Positions 32,365-41,386 of a DNA stretch of 41,647 nucleotides are shown piece after piece. The stretch is from the NCBI GenBank assembly GCA_031282425.1, contig JAITDT010000016.1, positions 1 through 41,647 on the forward strand, in the 5' to 3' direction. The translations under genes were made by a program, and so were the position numbers. Under the pieces are notes generated by a model. The model was not told where the DNA came from and searched no databases. It worked only from the letters and a program-made list of their open reading frames with translations. The number at the start of each line of letters is the position of its first letter. Within the stretch, counting starts at the first letter, position 1. This stretch comes from Holosporaceae bacterium (lineage in GTDB: Bacteria; Pseudomonadota; Alphaproteobacteria; UBA3830).

Positions 32365-32372
32365 CGTAAACA

Positions 32373-32960
32373 ATGTTAAAGGTCGTTCCGAATGTTTCAC
32401 GTGAAACAATTGAGAAACTTGAAAAGTATGCAGAGCTGCTGACAAAATGGCAGAGTAGCATGAATTTGGTATCCAGAAGCACGCTAGAAGATATCTGGAA
32501 TAGACACTTTCTAGATAGCCTTCAGTTACTTCATTACATTGAGGGGGATAGTATACTAGACGTTGGTTCCGGAGGAGGCTTTCCGGGAATGGTATTGGCG
32601 ATTGCAGGAAATCTTCCGGTCACCTGTATCGACGCTGATAAGAAGAAAATACTTTTTCTCGAAGAGATTGCTAGAGTCACCAACACTAACGTTACACTAA
32701 TAGCGAATCGCATTGAAAATCTGAAAAACGTAAGCTATGGAACCATTTGCGCCCGAGGATTCTCGAGCATGAAAGAACTTCTAACCATTGCAGAACGGTT
32801 AACTGCCCTAGGTCGCGGAGTATTTCTAAAGGGGAAAACATGGCGTCAGGAACTTGAACAGGCGTTACATTTTTTCGATTTTTATCATGAGGAATATTGT
32901 AGTAGCCTTAATAAGGATGGCAAAATCATTGTGGTACACTCCATAAAGAGGCGTGGATGA
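32373..32960 (+). CDS. rsmG: 16S rRNA (guanine-527-N7)-methyltransferase
   Basis: A 195-aa RsmG (GidB) with the standard N-terminal NVSRETIEKLEKYAELLTKW, NRHFLDSLQL, SAM motif ILDVGSGGGFPGMVLAIAG and CIDADKKKILFLEEI. The gene methylates the 530 loop of 16S rRNA. The codons for NVSRET also spell a perfect parS palindrome (32393-32408), a known dual use of this region. In most bacteria parA and parB follow gidB; here addB follows with an 8-base overlap instead. Confidence 0.95.
   Translation: MLKVVPNVSRETIEKLEKYAELLTKWQSSMNLVSRSTLEDIWNRHFLDSLQLLHYIEGDSILDVGSGGGFPGMVLAIAGNLPVTCIDADKKKILFLEEIARVTNTNVTLIANRIENLKNVSYGTICARGFSSMKELLTIAERLTALGRGVFLKGKTWRQELEQALHFFDFYHEEYCSSLNKDGKIIVVHSIKRRG
32393..32408. 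promoter_or_regulatory. parS centromere site, perfect palindrome
   Basis: TGTTTCACGTGAAACA, identical to the 16-bp bacterial parS consensus bound by ParB. It lies in codons 7-12 of rsmG. ParB spreads from such sites and, with ParA, segregates chromosome origins, so it marks the origin-proximal region of the chromosome. No other copy was noticed in the window and no parA or parB gene is present. Confidence 0.92.
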
Positions 32961-35373
32961 TATGGAGGAAGTGTATGAAATTCCAGCAGCAGCCAATTTT
33001 TTAGAACGAGCGACAGAAATTGTCCGGATTAAGGTGACCAAATATCCACTAAAATCATGGGTCGTACTACTCCCCAACAATAGAAGTTGTCGCACGCTAA
33101 AAAAGACTTTATGTCGTTATGGAGAACTACTGCTGCCACGCATAATTGCGTTGCCAGATCTACGAGCATCGCATTGCTTACTTCTCCCGATGATAAAAAT
33201 ACTAAAAGAAACAGAATCTGACGTGCCGTTAAGTACATTATATAAATTGGCGAAGCGTGTATGCAGCTTGCTCCTCGAACTAACGCCGCATATAGATATG
33301 ACCAATGCACCGAATGCTCAATGTCGACCTTTTAGCACCATATTGACGGCGGTTTCTACGCCTGAAATTAAACGAAATATTAATGCGGTATGGCAAAAAT
33401 TCGCCATGGAAATGGCTGTTGCGAGCAATATCATAGCGATAGGAATTGAAGATAGTGAAAATCCATATGCGCAATTGGCGCTAGAAAAAGCACTAACAAA
33501 TGGCGTCGTTATAGCCTACGATCGTAGCTGCGCACCCCGTTTGAACGCTATTGAATTTTTAGAGTTCGAATCTTGTCAAGAAGAGGGCGCGGGAGTAGCC
33601 ATTGCAGTCAGAAAAGCCATTGCTGAAAAACAAAATGTTTTGATTGTTTCACCGGATCAGGATCTTACGGAAATTATAAAAGCGGAACTAACTCGCTGGA
33701 ATATTAACATCGACGACTCCCATGGTCGCGTATTTTCCAAAACGGCGGATGGTCTATTAATTGCGGCAATTCTGGATATGATGATGAATCAATATGACAT
33801 GGCGTCTATCCTAAAAGTTTTTCGATTAAGTCCAAAATTCGCCGAACAATCGCAGAAACTAGAGCTCGTTTGGCGTGAAAAGTCACAAACTTCTCAAAAT
33901 TGGAATGAGATTCTGCAGCAATACGATGAAGAAGCGATAGAGTTAAGGATAGCTGTAAAGCGGATAGAAGCTCTTACGAGCAATCAACTCCCCAGAAGAA
34001 CATTTGCCGAGTGGTATGCCGTTTGCCAAGAATTGGAGACTATTTTCAATCCAGAAAACATCGTTACGCTTGATAATATTTCTGCAGAGTTTTTGCATGA
34101 ACCTCTGCTATCACTGGAAATTACTCAAAGAGAATTTAGCATATTCTTTAAAAATCATGTTATTTCGCAAGCGATGAGAAATGTCGATGGATACACGCCT
34201 GGAGTGGTAATTTTGGGAGCGTTGGAAGCGCAGCTATTAGAGGCCGATCGAATTATTATTACGAGCGCCAACGACGAGTCCTGGATCAAGTCGAGCGCAG
34301 AAACAGATTTTGGGTTGACGTCGCCTCAGTTGGAGAATTATGGAACGCAGTCGCAGCATCGAAAAAATAAATTTTTGTGCGCCGTTTTCGAGAGATTCAT
34401 GTGTAAAAAAAATGTGCTAGTTACTAGATCAACACTGGTCGGAGGAGTTAAGCAACAGAAATATAGATATTTCGACAAGCTTACTAAACACCTGGAGATT
34501 AATGAGGCACAATGGTTGAAAGAAATACTTGAAAATTCAAAAAAGTCCAGTAAGGCTGGACCTGTAAAGTTAAAAAATCCTAACCCCGGAATAGAACTAC
34601 GTCCACGGCATTTTTGGGCAACGGATTTGGATCTTTTAATTAGCAATCCATACGCTTTTTATGTGAAAAAAATTCTTAAATTGATCGAAATGCCCAGTAT
34701 CGATGACAAAAAAAGTCTGCGCGGTAATTATATGCACGAAGTTTTGGCGGAATTCATTAAAAACTCAAAAAGTACATTCTCCATAGAGGCACTGTACCAG
34801 ACGGCGCAAAATGTCCGGCGAAATAGAAAGTTAGATCCGAGTGCGCTAGGTTTATGGTTCTTCCGGCAGCATAAAATTTTTTCATTCATTATCAATAGCA
34901 TAAATAACGTTGGCGCTCAAAAATATTATACGGAAATTCGTGGAAGCTGTACTCTGAAAATAGCTGAAACCGCGCGTATTAGTTGCAAGGCTGACAGAAT
35001 AGATGTAGATGAGCGTGGCGATATTTCCATCATCGACTACAAAACCGGCAATGCTCCGGAAAAAAAGCAGGTCGAGAAAGGGGAAAAAATACAATTGGCG
35101 GTTGAATCTCTCATTGCCCAAAATGGTGGATTCGAATTGAAGGGAAGTGAAATTAAAAGTCTCAGCTATTGGGAATTAACCAACCAAAAGATTGTAGATA
35201 TAGCTAAAAACAAGGAGGAGGTCGAGCAGTTACATACCAAAGTTCTAAATGTACTAGAGGAGTTGATACACAAGTATAATGTTTTGGGTAAAGTCTACAG
35301 GATTACTTGGGGTTCTCCATATGAAAAAGCCTACCTGCATTTGTCTCGTATGAAAGAGTGGATGGATGGTTGA
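32953..35373 (+). CDS. addB: Double-strand break repair protein AddB
   Basis: An 806-aa partner of AddA in the alphaproteobacterial recombination helicase-nuclease. The N terminus has the AddB-type inactive helicase fold, with WVVLLPNNRSCRTLKKTLCR followed by LLPRIIALPDL. GVVILGALEAQLLEADRIII and NDESW lie in the middle. The C-terminal PD-(D/E)xK nuclease is intact: KADRIDVDERGDISIIDYKTG with the D-x-K core. It is shorter than the 1000 aa or so common in free-living relatives. The start is ambiguous (GTG 32953 or ATG 32962). It overlaps rsmG by 8 bases and addA by 8. Confidence 0.88.
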   Translation: MDDMEEVYEIPAAANFLERATEIVRIKVTKYPLKSWVVLLPNNRSCRTLKKTLCRYGELLLPRIIALPDLRASHCLLLPMIKILKETESDVPLSTLYKLAKRVCSLLLELTPHIDMTNAPNAQCRPFSTILTAVSTPEIKRNINAVWQKFAMEMAVASNIIAIGIEDSENPYAQLALEKALTNGVVIAYDRSCAPRLNAIEFLEFESCQEEGAGVAIAVRKAIAEKQNVLIVSPDQDLTEIIKAELTRWNINIDDSHGRVFSKTADGLLIAAILDMMMNQYDMASILKVFRLSPKFAEQSQKLELVWREKSQTSQNWNEILQQYDEEAIELRIAVKRIEALTSNQLPRRTFAEWYAVCQELETIFNPENIVTLDNISAEFLHEPLLSLEITQREFSIFFKNHVISQAMRNVDGYTPGVVILGALEAQLLEADRIIITSANDESWIKSSAETDFGLTSPQLENYGTQSQHRKNKFLCAVFERFMCKKNVLVTRSTLVGGVKQQKYRYFDKLTKHLEINEAQWLKEILENSKKSSKAGPVKLKNPNPGIELRPRHFWATDLDLLISNPYAFYVKKILKLIEMPSIDDKKSLRGNYMHEVLAEFIKNSKSTFSIEALYQTAQNVRRNRKLDPSALGLWFFRQHKIFSFIINSINNVGAQKYYTEIRGSCTLKIAETARISCKADRIDVDERGDISIIDYKTGNAPEKKQVEKGEKIQLAVESLIAQNGGFELKGSEIKSLSYWELTNQKIVDIAKNKEEVEQLHTKVLNVLEELIHKYNVLGKVYRITWGSPYEKAYLHLSRMKEWMDG

Positions 35374-38300
35374 CATGGGCGCACTACATTTTCGGCAGTC
35401 GGATGCCTGCGCATCAGAATGGATTTCAGCATCTGCCGGTACTGGAAAAACAAAAAGTCTGATCGATAGGATTGTACTACTCTTGCTAAGTGGCGTTCAG
35501 CCGTCAAAAATTTTGTGTTTGACATACACAAAAGCAGCGGCAGCGGAGATGTCTACCCGACTTTCCGATTGCCTCCAAAAATTAAGCGAAATTTCTGATG
35601 AAAAATTAAAGGAGGAGCTATATTTCTTAAAGTGCGATGAATTTTTGTGTGGAAGAGCTCGAGATTTGTATGAGCAAAGCGTGATAAATTCACAAGTTTC
35701 CATCCAAACAATTCACAGCTTTTGTTTTAAATTATTGGAGCAATTTCCACTGGAAACTGGATTATATCCGGGTATTCGACTGTGTACCCCTTATCAAAAG
35801 AAGCAATTAATGGACGAAGCCATTGCCCATGTGTTGGCTCAGGGGCATACAAATTTAGAAATTATTTCAGAATATACAGACAGTATTTCTGATATTTGGG
35901 GCGATCGCCTCATGGATATCGTTCACTTTATTAATAAGTCTGGAGATTTCAAAAAATTTTATGCGGAATTTTTTAATGTTGATGTCAATTGGATTGATTT
36001 GGATTCGGCTGATATCGATGCTCTATTATTTGAAAAGCTTTTTTATAATAATCATAGAAAAATTTTTGCTGAATTGGCGAAGGTTTTAGAAACAGGCGGC
36101 AAAAACGACAAGAAGAAAGCAGATATTTTAAAAAGAAACGCCAGCTATCCTACTGCGGAATTTATGAAGGCTTTTCTGACGGAAGAAGGAATGCCGCCTA
36201 AGCGGTTGTGCAGCACAGAAATCACAGAACCAAATTTTTCTGATAAAATGCGTGCCATCGCAGAAAAAGCGCTGAGTTTTTCCGAAACCAAAAAACAGAT
36301 TACCTCTGCGCGAGTAAACACAGCGTTTTTCACAATAGCGGAAGAGATAATCGGCAAATTTCGGGAACTAAAAGCCCTAAATCATTGTCTAGATTTCGAC
36401 GACGTCATTCTCCAAGCGACGGATTTGCTGAAAAACGGAGATTGGGTTCGGTGTAAAATCGACGGCGGCGTTGACCATATGCTTATTGACGAGGCGCAAG
36501 ATACTAGTCCTGAGCAGTGGGAGGCAATTAAGACTATCGCGGAAGAGTTTTTCACAAATTATCGATCGGATAAAACGATTTTTGCGGTCGGAGATGAAAA
36601 ACAATCCATATATTCATTCCAGGGAGCGAACGTAAAATTATTTGGCGAAATGCAAAATTATTTCAAAGAACGCGCTGAGCAATGTGAACAAAAGTTTCGT
36701 CAAACACAACTAAACACATCATTTAGAACGACCGGGAACATTCTTTCCTTCGTAGACGCAGTTTTCGCGGAAAAATTTACTACTTTGCATGCTACGCGTA
36801 GAAGCCAGAATACAGGAGTTGTAGAAATTGTCGATCTTTTCGAAGATGACGCCGAATACGAACCAGACGCAATTGAAAACGACCTAAAATACCATAGCGC
36901 CGAAGAAAAATTATCTTTCCACATGGCGAATCTAATAGAAAAAGCCATCAAAACAGGCGTTGTCGTAGAGTCTAGGGAACGCTCTGCGCAGGCATCGGAT
37001 TTTTTAATTCTGTTCCAGAGGCGAGATCCTAACGCCATGAGGTATATCATTAGCGCCTTAAAAAAAAAGAATATTCCCGTTACTGGAATTGATAAAATTT
37101 CTTTAGATGATGAATTGATAGTGGAAGATTTGATTGCACTGGCGGAATTTTCCGTCTTTCCGCTCGATGATTTAATGTGTGCGCGCGTCCTGAAATCTCC
37201 GGTTGTTGGTATGACGGAAGAGGAGCTTATGGAAGTCTGCCTAGCTCGAGGGGACAACAGCCTATGGGAATATATCAAAGAAAATCCACGCGTGAAGAAG
37301 CTGCAAAATTATGTGAAACAGTCGTCTGAATTATCAGTCTATGATTTTTTTATGTATGTCCTGATGGACGGCACAAAAGAGCAGTTTATCGGTCGACTCG
37401 GCGAAAAATGTTTGGGCATACTAAATGAGTTTCTCGCATTAGTGATGGAGTATGAAAAGGAAAATACGCCTTCTGTGCAAAGCTTTTTGGAATGGTTCAG
37501 ATCTTTTAAGCATGAGGTCAAGAGAGAATCTTTTGCGGAAAAGAACACCGTTCGTTTGATGACGGTTCACGCTGCTAAGGGCCTGCAATCGCCATTCGTG
37601 ATACTTGCAGATGCCCATTTCACGAAAGATAGGAGCATTAAATTACTAAATACAGAGGAAGAATTGCTATTGTGGAATTTTTCTAAAGACTTTAGGCCAA
37701 AGCAAACGGAGCAATTATTCACTGATAAACGAATAGAATTAGAGGAAGAATCTTATCGATTACTCTATGTGGCTATGACAAGAGCAGAGGATTTTCTTTA
37801 CATACTCGGCAAAAAACAAAAAAATAACAAGGATAAATGCTGGTACAATTTTGTATGCCAAAGGGTGGATAAATTTAAGAGAATAGAGTCGGAACATCTG
37901 TATAGAATCGGAAATTATGTCTTAAAGGATCCCGGCGATGGAGAACGGAAACGCACCATAGAAACAATCGCCGAAATTCCCTCCTGGTATTATAAAAAAT
38001 TACCACCGCCGGAGGATATCAAGCAATCGGAAATCAAAAAAAGTCCCGCAGCGATTTATGGAGATTGCGTTCATCTTCTATTAAACGAAATGCCACGATA
38101 TCTGAACGGTAATTTGCGCGACGAAGTCGCAGATCTTATGAAAAGTTTCAATTTATCTGAAACAGAAAAAGAGCAAGCGCAGGCAGAAGCGCTAAAAGTG
38201 ATGAAAAAATTTGATTTTCTGTTTGACGCCAAATCACTGGCGGAAGTTTCCTTTATGTATGCCGGAAAGGAAGGTAGAATCGATAAAATAGCATTTCGCG

Positions 38301-38473
38301 GAGATGATTTGTGGATTGTGGATTTTAAAACAGGTTTGCCTCAAAAGAACATCTCTCCGAGCTATATCGCGCAGTTGAATTTCTACAAAGAAGCCATCGG
38401 CAAGATAACCTGTCATAATGTCATCCGAACGGCGATATTATGGACGCAAAGCCAAGAGCTGGTGGAAATTTAA
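35366..38473 (+). CDS. addA: Double-strand break repair helicase AddA
   Basis: A 1035-aa UvrD-like helicase-nuclease. Motif I ISASAGTGKTKSL lies near residue 22-34, Ia LTYTKAAAAEMSTRL follows, then motif II MLIDEAQDTSPEQWE, III VGDEKQSIYSFQGA, V MTVHAAKGLQSPFVILAD and VI LLYVAMTRAEDFLYI. The C-terminal nuclease reads KEGRIDKIAFRGDDLWIVDF and KTG. All helicase and nuclease residues are present. With AddB it processes double-strand ends for RecA, so homologous recombination is retained despite genome reduction. It starts inside the end of addB; the methionine four codons on is an alternative start. Confidence 0.95.
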   Translation: MVDMGALHFRQSDACASEWISASAGTGKTKSLIDRIVLLLLSGVQPSKILCLTYTKAAAAEMSTRLSDCLQKLSEISDEKLKEELYFLKCDEFLCGRARDLYEQSVINSQVSIQTIHSFCFKLLEQFPLETGLYPGIRLCTPYQKKQLMDEAIAHVLAQGHTNLEIISEYTDSISDIWGDRLMDIVHFINKSGDFKKFYAEFFNVDVNWIDLDSADIDALLFEKLFYNNHRKIFAELAKVLETGGKNDKKKADILKRNASYPTAEFMKAFLTEEGMPPKRLCSTEITEPNFSDKMRAIAEKALSFSETKKQITSARVNTAFFTIAEEIIGKFRELKALNHCLDFDDVILQATDLLKNGDWVRCKIDGGVDHMLIDEAQDTSPEQWEAIKTIAEEFFTNYRSDKTIFAVGDEKQSIYSFQGANVKLFGEMQNYFKERAEQCEQKFRQTQLNTSFRTTGNILSFVDAVFAEKFTTLHATRRSQNTGVVEIVDLFEDDAEYEPDAIENDLKYHSAEEKLSFHMANLIEKAIKTGVVVESRERSAQASDFLILFQRRDPNAMRYIISALKKKNIPVTGIDKISLDDELIVEDLIALAEFSVFPLDDLMCARVLKSPVVGMTEEELMEVCLARGDNSLWEYIKENPRVKKLQNYVKQSSELSVYDFFMYVLMDGTKEQFIGRLGEKCLGILNEFLALVMEYEKENTPSVQSFLEWFRSFKHEVKRESFAEKNTVRLMTVHAAKGLQSPFVILADAHFTKDRSIKLLNTEEELLLWNFSKDFRPKQTEQLFTDKRIELEEESYRLLYVAMTRAEDFLYILGKKQKNNKDKCWYNFVCQRVDKFKRIESEHLYRIGNYVLKDPGDGERKRTIETIAEIPSWYYKKLPPPEDIKQSEIKKSPAAIYGDCVHLLLNEMPRYLNGNLRDEVADLMKSFNLSETEKEQAQAEALKVMKKFDFLFDAKSLAEVSFMYAGKEGRIDKIAFRGDDLWIVDFKTGLPQKNISPSYIAQLNFYKEAIGKITCHNVIRTAILWTQSQELVEI

Positions 38474-38570
38474 TTGAGTTAGAAAAATAGTTGATCTGTA
38501 TTGCTTTCCACTTGAAAATGTCCGTCAGATAGTTTAGTAATTACTCCGTATCTCGGTAAAGGATGGGTAG

Positions 38571-38882
38571 ATGCTTGCAGTTATCAGAACAGGCGGCCAG
38601 CAATATAAAGTAAAAGAGGGAGATTTTGTTTCAGTTGAAAAGCTTCCGCATGAAGTTGGCACAAACATTGAAATTTCTGACGTACTTCTGATTGAAAATA
38701 ATGGATATGTTAAAGTGGGTGCCCCAATTATTCCTGGAGCATTGGTAGTCGCCAATATAGTTGCGCAAAAGCGACATAAAACTATTCTCGTTTTCAAAAA
38801 AAGTCGCAGAAAAAACTATCGGCGAAAAAATGGGCATCGCCAGCCGGAAACAATTTTGAGAATTGAAGGTATTAAGCAGTAG
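38571..38882 (+). CDS. rplU: 50S ribosomal protein L21
   Basis: A 103-aa ribosomal protein that binds 23S rRNA, beginning MLAVIRTGGQQYKVKEGDFV and containing the L21 hallmark VVANIVAQKRHKTILVFKKS with RRKNYRRKNGHRQPETIL. The ATG follows AAGGATGGG. rpmA starts 9 bases after its stop, the near-universal rplU-rpmA pair. A weak TTGAAA/TAGTAA pair at 38512-38540 could be its promoter; no other boxes were seen in the 97-base gap behind addA. Confidence 0.95.
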   Translation: MLAVIRTGGQQYKVKEGDFVSVEKLPHEVGTNIEISDVLLIENNGYVKVGAPIIPGALVVANIVAQKRHKTILVFKKSRRKNYRRKNGHRQPETILRIEGIKQ

Positions 38883-38891
38883 GAGTGAGAT

Positions 38892-39167
38892 ATGGCTACA
38901 AAAAAAGCAGGTGGTAGTTCCAGAAACGGGCGTGATTCTGAAAGTAAGCGTCTTGGCGTGAAGCGTTATGGTGGACAAGCGGTCTTGGCCGGGAATATTC
39001 TTGTGCGCCAGAGAGGCACAAAGATAAGGCCTGGTTTAAACGTCGGTATTGGCAGGGATCATACGTTATTTGCCACCGTCGGAGGAATTGTTAAATTTTC
39101 TAAAGGCTCTTGCGGTAGAGGTGTAGTTTCTGTAATTCCTGCTGGATTCCTCTCCTGCGAGTCCTAA
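38892..39167 (+). CDS. rpmA: 50S ribosomal protein L27
   Basis: A 91-aa protein with the L27 start [20 protein letters not shown] followed by [23 protein letters not shown] and [19 protein letters not shown], full-length and typical. Its N-terminal arm reaches the peptidyl-transferase centre. AGGAGTGAG precedes the ATG. The last residues [12 protein letters not shown] replace the usual longer lysine-rich end. obgE, often next in alphaproteobacteria, is replaced by a gap with repeats and tRNA-Gly. Confidence 0.96.
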   Translation: MATKKAGGSSRNGRDSESKRLGVKRYGGQAVLAGNILVRQRGTKIRPGLNVGIGRDHTLFATVGGIVKFSKGSCGRGVVSVIPAGFLSCES

Positions 39168-39286
39168 AATCCTTGCTATTAAGAGTCGCAAAATCCTGTT
39201 GGCGATATTCCTATCGGAACCTTACTCAAAAACTTCTTACGAGATCTATAAAATCCTTTCTCGAAACTCATAAAAACCTTGCAAAG
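39158..39286 (+). repeat. Degenerate short repeats after rpmA
   Basis: Variants of AAAATCCTT recur at about 39166 (AAAATCCTT), 39190 (AAAATCCT), 39229 (AAAACTTC), 39250 (AAAATCCTTT) and 39273 (AAAACCTT), mostly 21-28 bases apart, and a GAGTC-like or GAGATC-like group precedes several of them. The array starts within the rpmA stop region and ends before tRNA-Gly. The copies are too divergent for a CRISPR. Confidence 0.5.
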
Positions 39287-39315
39287 CATAGTTAAAATTA
39301 ATAGATTTACCGCAT

Positions 39316-39389
39316 GCGGGCGTAGCTTAATGGTAAAGCTTCGGCCTTCCAAGCCGATGACGTGGGTCCGATTCCCATCGCCCGCTCCA
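39316..39389 (+). tRNA. tRNA-Gly (anticodon UCC)
   Basis: It starts GCGGGCG and ends CGCCCGC-T-CCA with CCA encoded. The anticodon stem-loop TCGGC-CTTCCAA-GCCGA gives anticodon TCC (reads GGA and GGG by wobble). TAGCTTAATGGTAAAGC forms the D arm and GGTCCGATTCCC the T arm. The symporter gene starts 24 bases downstream. Confidence 0.95.
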
Positions 39390-39413
39390 ATTTGTTTTCG
39401 GAGGACAAAAATA

Positions 39414-40613
39414 ATGAGTATGAAATCCCTAAAAAAGTTGATTTCTAACCCAATTGTTCATTTATTAAGTGTGATGATTCTGGCAGCGGCGTATCATTCG
39501 AAATTGCATCCAGACATCGTACGATTCTTTCTCACCATAAGTGTATGTTTGCGGGAATTGTTGATTTTTGTTCTGCCTTTTTTGCTTTTTAGCTTTGTGG
39601 CCGTTGCGCTCTCCGCTATTCCTAAAGAGGGAATGTTTTTTGTTTTTGGATTAATGTTGGTTGTTTCGGTATCTAATTTCCTAAATATATTGATTTCCGG
39701 AGCAGTTGGATTTTCCCTCCTATCGACGGCAAAGGCTCACCCAATACTGGAATCCGGCGTGTTTTTTTCACCGTTATTCGAACTGGAACTTCCGCGCATA
39801 GCCGATACTATCCACGCGCTATTCGCTGGAATCATCGTTGGAATCGTAAATTCTCTGCGTCCGAATAAATATGTGTTTTTTGTCATTCGTCTTATGCACG
39901 ATGGCGTGCTGCAATTTATGAAGAAATTTTTTGTTCCCATGCTGCCTATTTTTGTTGGCGGGTTTTTGCTGAAGCTTTTTGCCGAGGGACGAGTATCTGG
40001 GTTTTTGGAACAAAACGCCAAAGTCTGTGTAATAATGTGTGGATTCCTATGGTGTTATCTGACCGTATGGTTAATGGCGGCGGCGTCTTTTCAGCGTGCC
40101 AGAGCAGCTGAGATACTCCGAAATGTTACTCCAGCTATCGTCACCGCGTTTAGTACAATGTCCAGCGCGGCGGCGCTACCAATTTCGTTAGCAGCTGCAG
40201 AGAAAAATACTAAAGATAAGGTTCTAGCCGATGCAGTTATGCCGTTGACATTGAATTTTCATATGGTGGGAGATACCATAGTGGTGCCGATTATGGCCAT
40301 GATCGTGATGCTAGCTTTCAATCATCCGCTACCGGAAGCGTCTAATTTTATCATGTTTGGAATATTTTTCGTGCTAAATAAGTTCGCCGGCGGTGGAGTT
40401 CCCAGCGGCACAATAATGGTAACGGTTCCTGTTCTGAAAGAATATTTTAAATTTGATGACTCCATGATCGCTTTCATAATCGCATTCTATGGCATGATGG
40501 ATCCAATTGCTACATCCGGAAACGTCGCAGCCAATAATTTCTTCGTTATTTTATTCCAAAAAATGAGAAATCTCATAAAAGGAATTTTTGCCAAGAAAAG
40601 CGCATATGTCTGA
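39414..40613 (+). CDS. Dicarboxylate/amino acid:cation symporter (DAACS family)
   Basis: A 399-aa polytopic transporter of the GltP/DctA family, taking up dicarboxylates or acidic/neutral amino acids with protons or sodium. The family hairpin AFSTMSSAAALPISL and the late MDPIATSGNVAANNFF (equivalent of the conserved substrate/cation-binding NMDxxRTxxNV region) are visible, as is GGGVPSGTIM. The transmembrane pattern is typical. The ATG at 39414 is set by GGAGG at 39400-39404; the longer frame runs into tRNA-Gly. dapD overlaps its end by 8 bases. In a host-dependent organism it would import host amino acids. Confidence 0.88.
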   Translation: MSMKSLKKLISNPIVHLLSVMILAAAYHSKLHPDIVRFFLTISVCLRELLIFVLPFLLFSFVAVALSAIPKEGMFFVFGLMLVVSVSNFLNILISGAVGFSLLSTAKAHPILESGVFFSPLFELELPRIADTIHALFAGIIVGIVNSLRPNKYVFFVIRLMHDGVLQFMKKFFVPMLPIFVGGFLLKLFAEGRVSGFLEQNAKVCVIMCGFLWCYLTVWLMAAASFQRARAAEILRNVTPAIVTAFSTMSSAAALPISLAAAEKNTKDKVLADAVMPLTLNFHMVGDTIVVPIMAMIVMLAFNHPLPEASNFIMFGIFFVLNKFAGGGVPSGTIMVTVPVLKEYFKFDDSMIAFIIAFYGMMDPIATSGNVAANNFFVILFQKMRNLIKGIFAKKSAYV

Positions 40614-41385
40614 TAATCTACAAAGGCAGATAGAAAAATTGTGGGAGACGGATGCAACAAATATGCCCCGTATACAGGAAGCCTTGGACAAATTAGACTG
40701 CGGAGCGTTAAGGATCGTCGATAAAATAAATGGCGTATGGCAGATCAACGATTATCTCAAGAAAGCGATTCTTCTATACTTTAAATACACCAAATCGCAC
40801 ATCATGCCGGGAGATTATTTCGATAAGATACCGCTGAAGACTTATGGATGGACGGAAGCACGCTTTCAGGAATCGGGAATTCGGATGGTACCCGGTTGCG
40901 TGATCAGATACTCAGCCTATGTCGCGAAATCTGTGATTCTCATGCCAAGCTTCGTTAATGTGGGCGCATATATTGACGAGGGTACGATGATTGATACGCA
41001 TACGCTGGTAGGTAGCTGCGCTCAAGTGGGAAAGAGATGTCACATTTCTGACGGCGTTACCATCGGAGGAGTTTTAGAACCGCCGCAGGCAATGCCAATA
41101 ATTATTGAAGATAATTGTTTCGTCGGAGCTCGCTGCGCCATTTTAGAAGGCGTTATCGTAGAGGAAGGAGCCGTGATTGCGGCCGGAACTATATTGTCTT
41201 CTTCCACAAAAATTCTGGACCGGGAGACTGGCAACGTAAGTTACGGTAGAATTCCGTCTCACGCCGTTGTCGTACCGGGCACTTATCCATCGAAGAACGT
41301 TAATATCTGCTGCGCTGTAATTGTAAAACGCATCGACGAGCAAACACGACAGAAAACATCGATAAACGAATTGCTAAGATTATGA
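40606..41385 (+). CDS. dapD: 2,3,4,5-tetrahydropyridine-2,6-dicarboxylate N-succinyltransferase
   Basis: A 259-aa left-handed beta-helix enzyme in the succinylase branch of diaminopimelate and lysine synthesis. DYFDKIPLKTYG, VVPG-type loops, hexapeptide repeats (SVILMPSFVNVGAYIDEGTM and AQVGKRCHISDGVTIGGVLE), and the substrate-contacting PPQAMPIIIEDNCFVGAR are all standard DapD. The ATG at 40606 lies inside the symporter gene end; the ORF upstream of it is out of family length. dapE starts one base after its stop. Confidence 0.96.
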   Translation: MSDNLQRQIEKLWETDATNMPRIQEALDKLDCGALRIVDKINGVWQINDYLKKAILLYFKYTKSHIMPGDYFDKIPLKTYGWTEARFQESGIRMVPGCVIRYSAYVAKSVILMPSFVNVGAYIDEGTMIDTHTLVGSCAQVGKRCHISDGVTIGGVLEPPQAMPIIIEDNCFVGARCAILEGVIVEEGAVIAAGTILSSSTKILDRETGNVSYGRIPSHAVVVPGTYPSKNVNICCAVIVKRIDEQTRQKTSINELLRL

Positions 41386-41386
41386 T

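Noticed and set aside
39158-39286. Possible CRISPR-like array
   Set aside because: Units are short, degenerate and unevenly spaced, with no conserved repeat or cas gene nearby.
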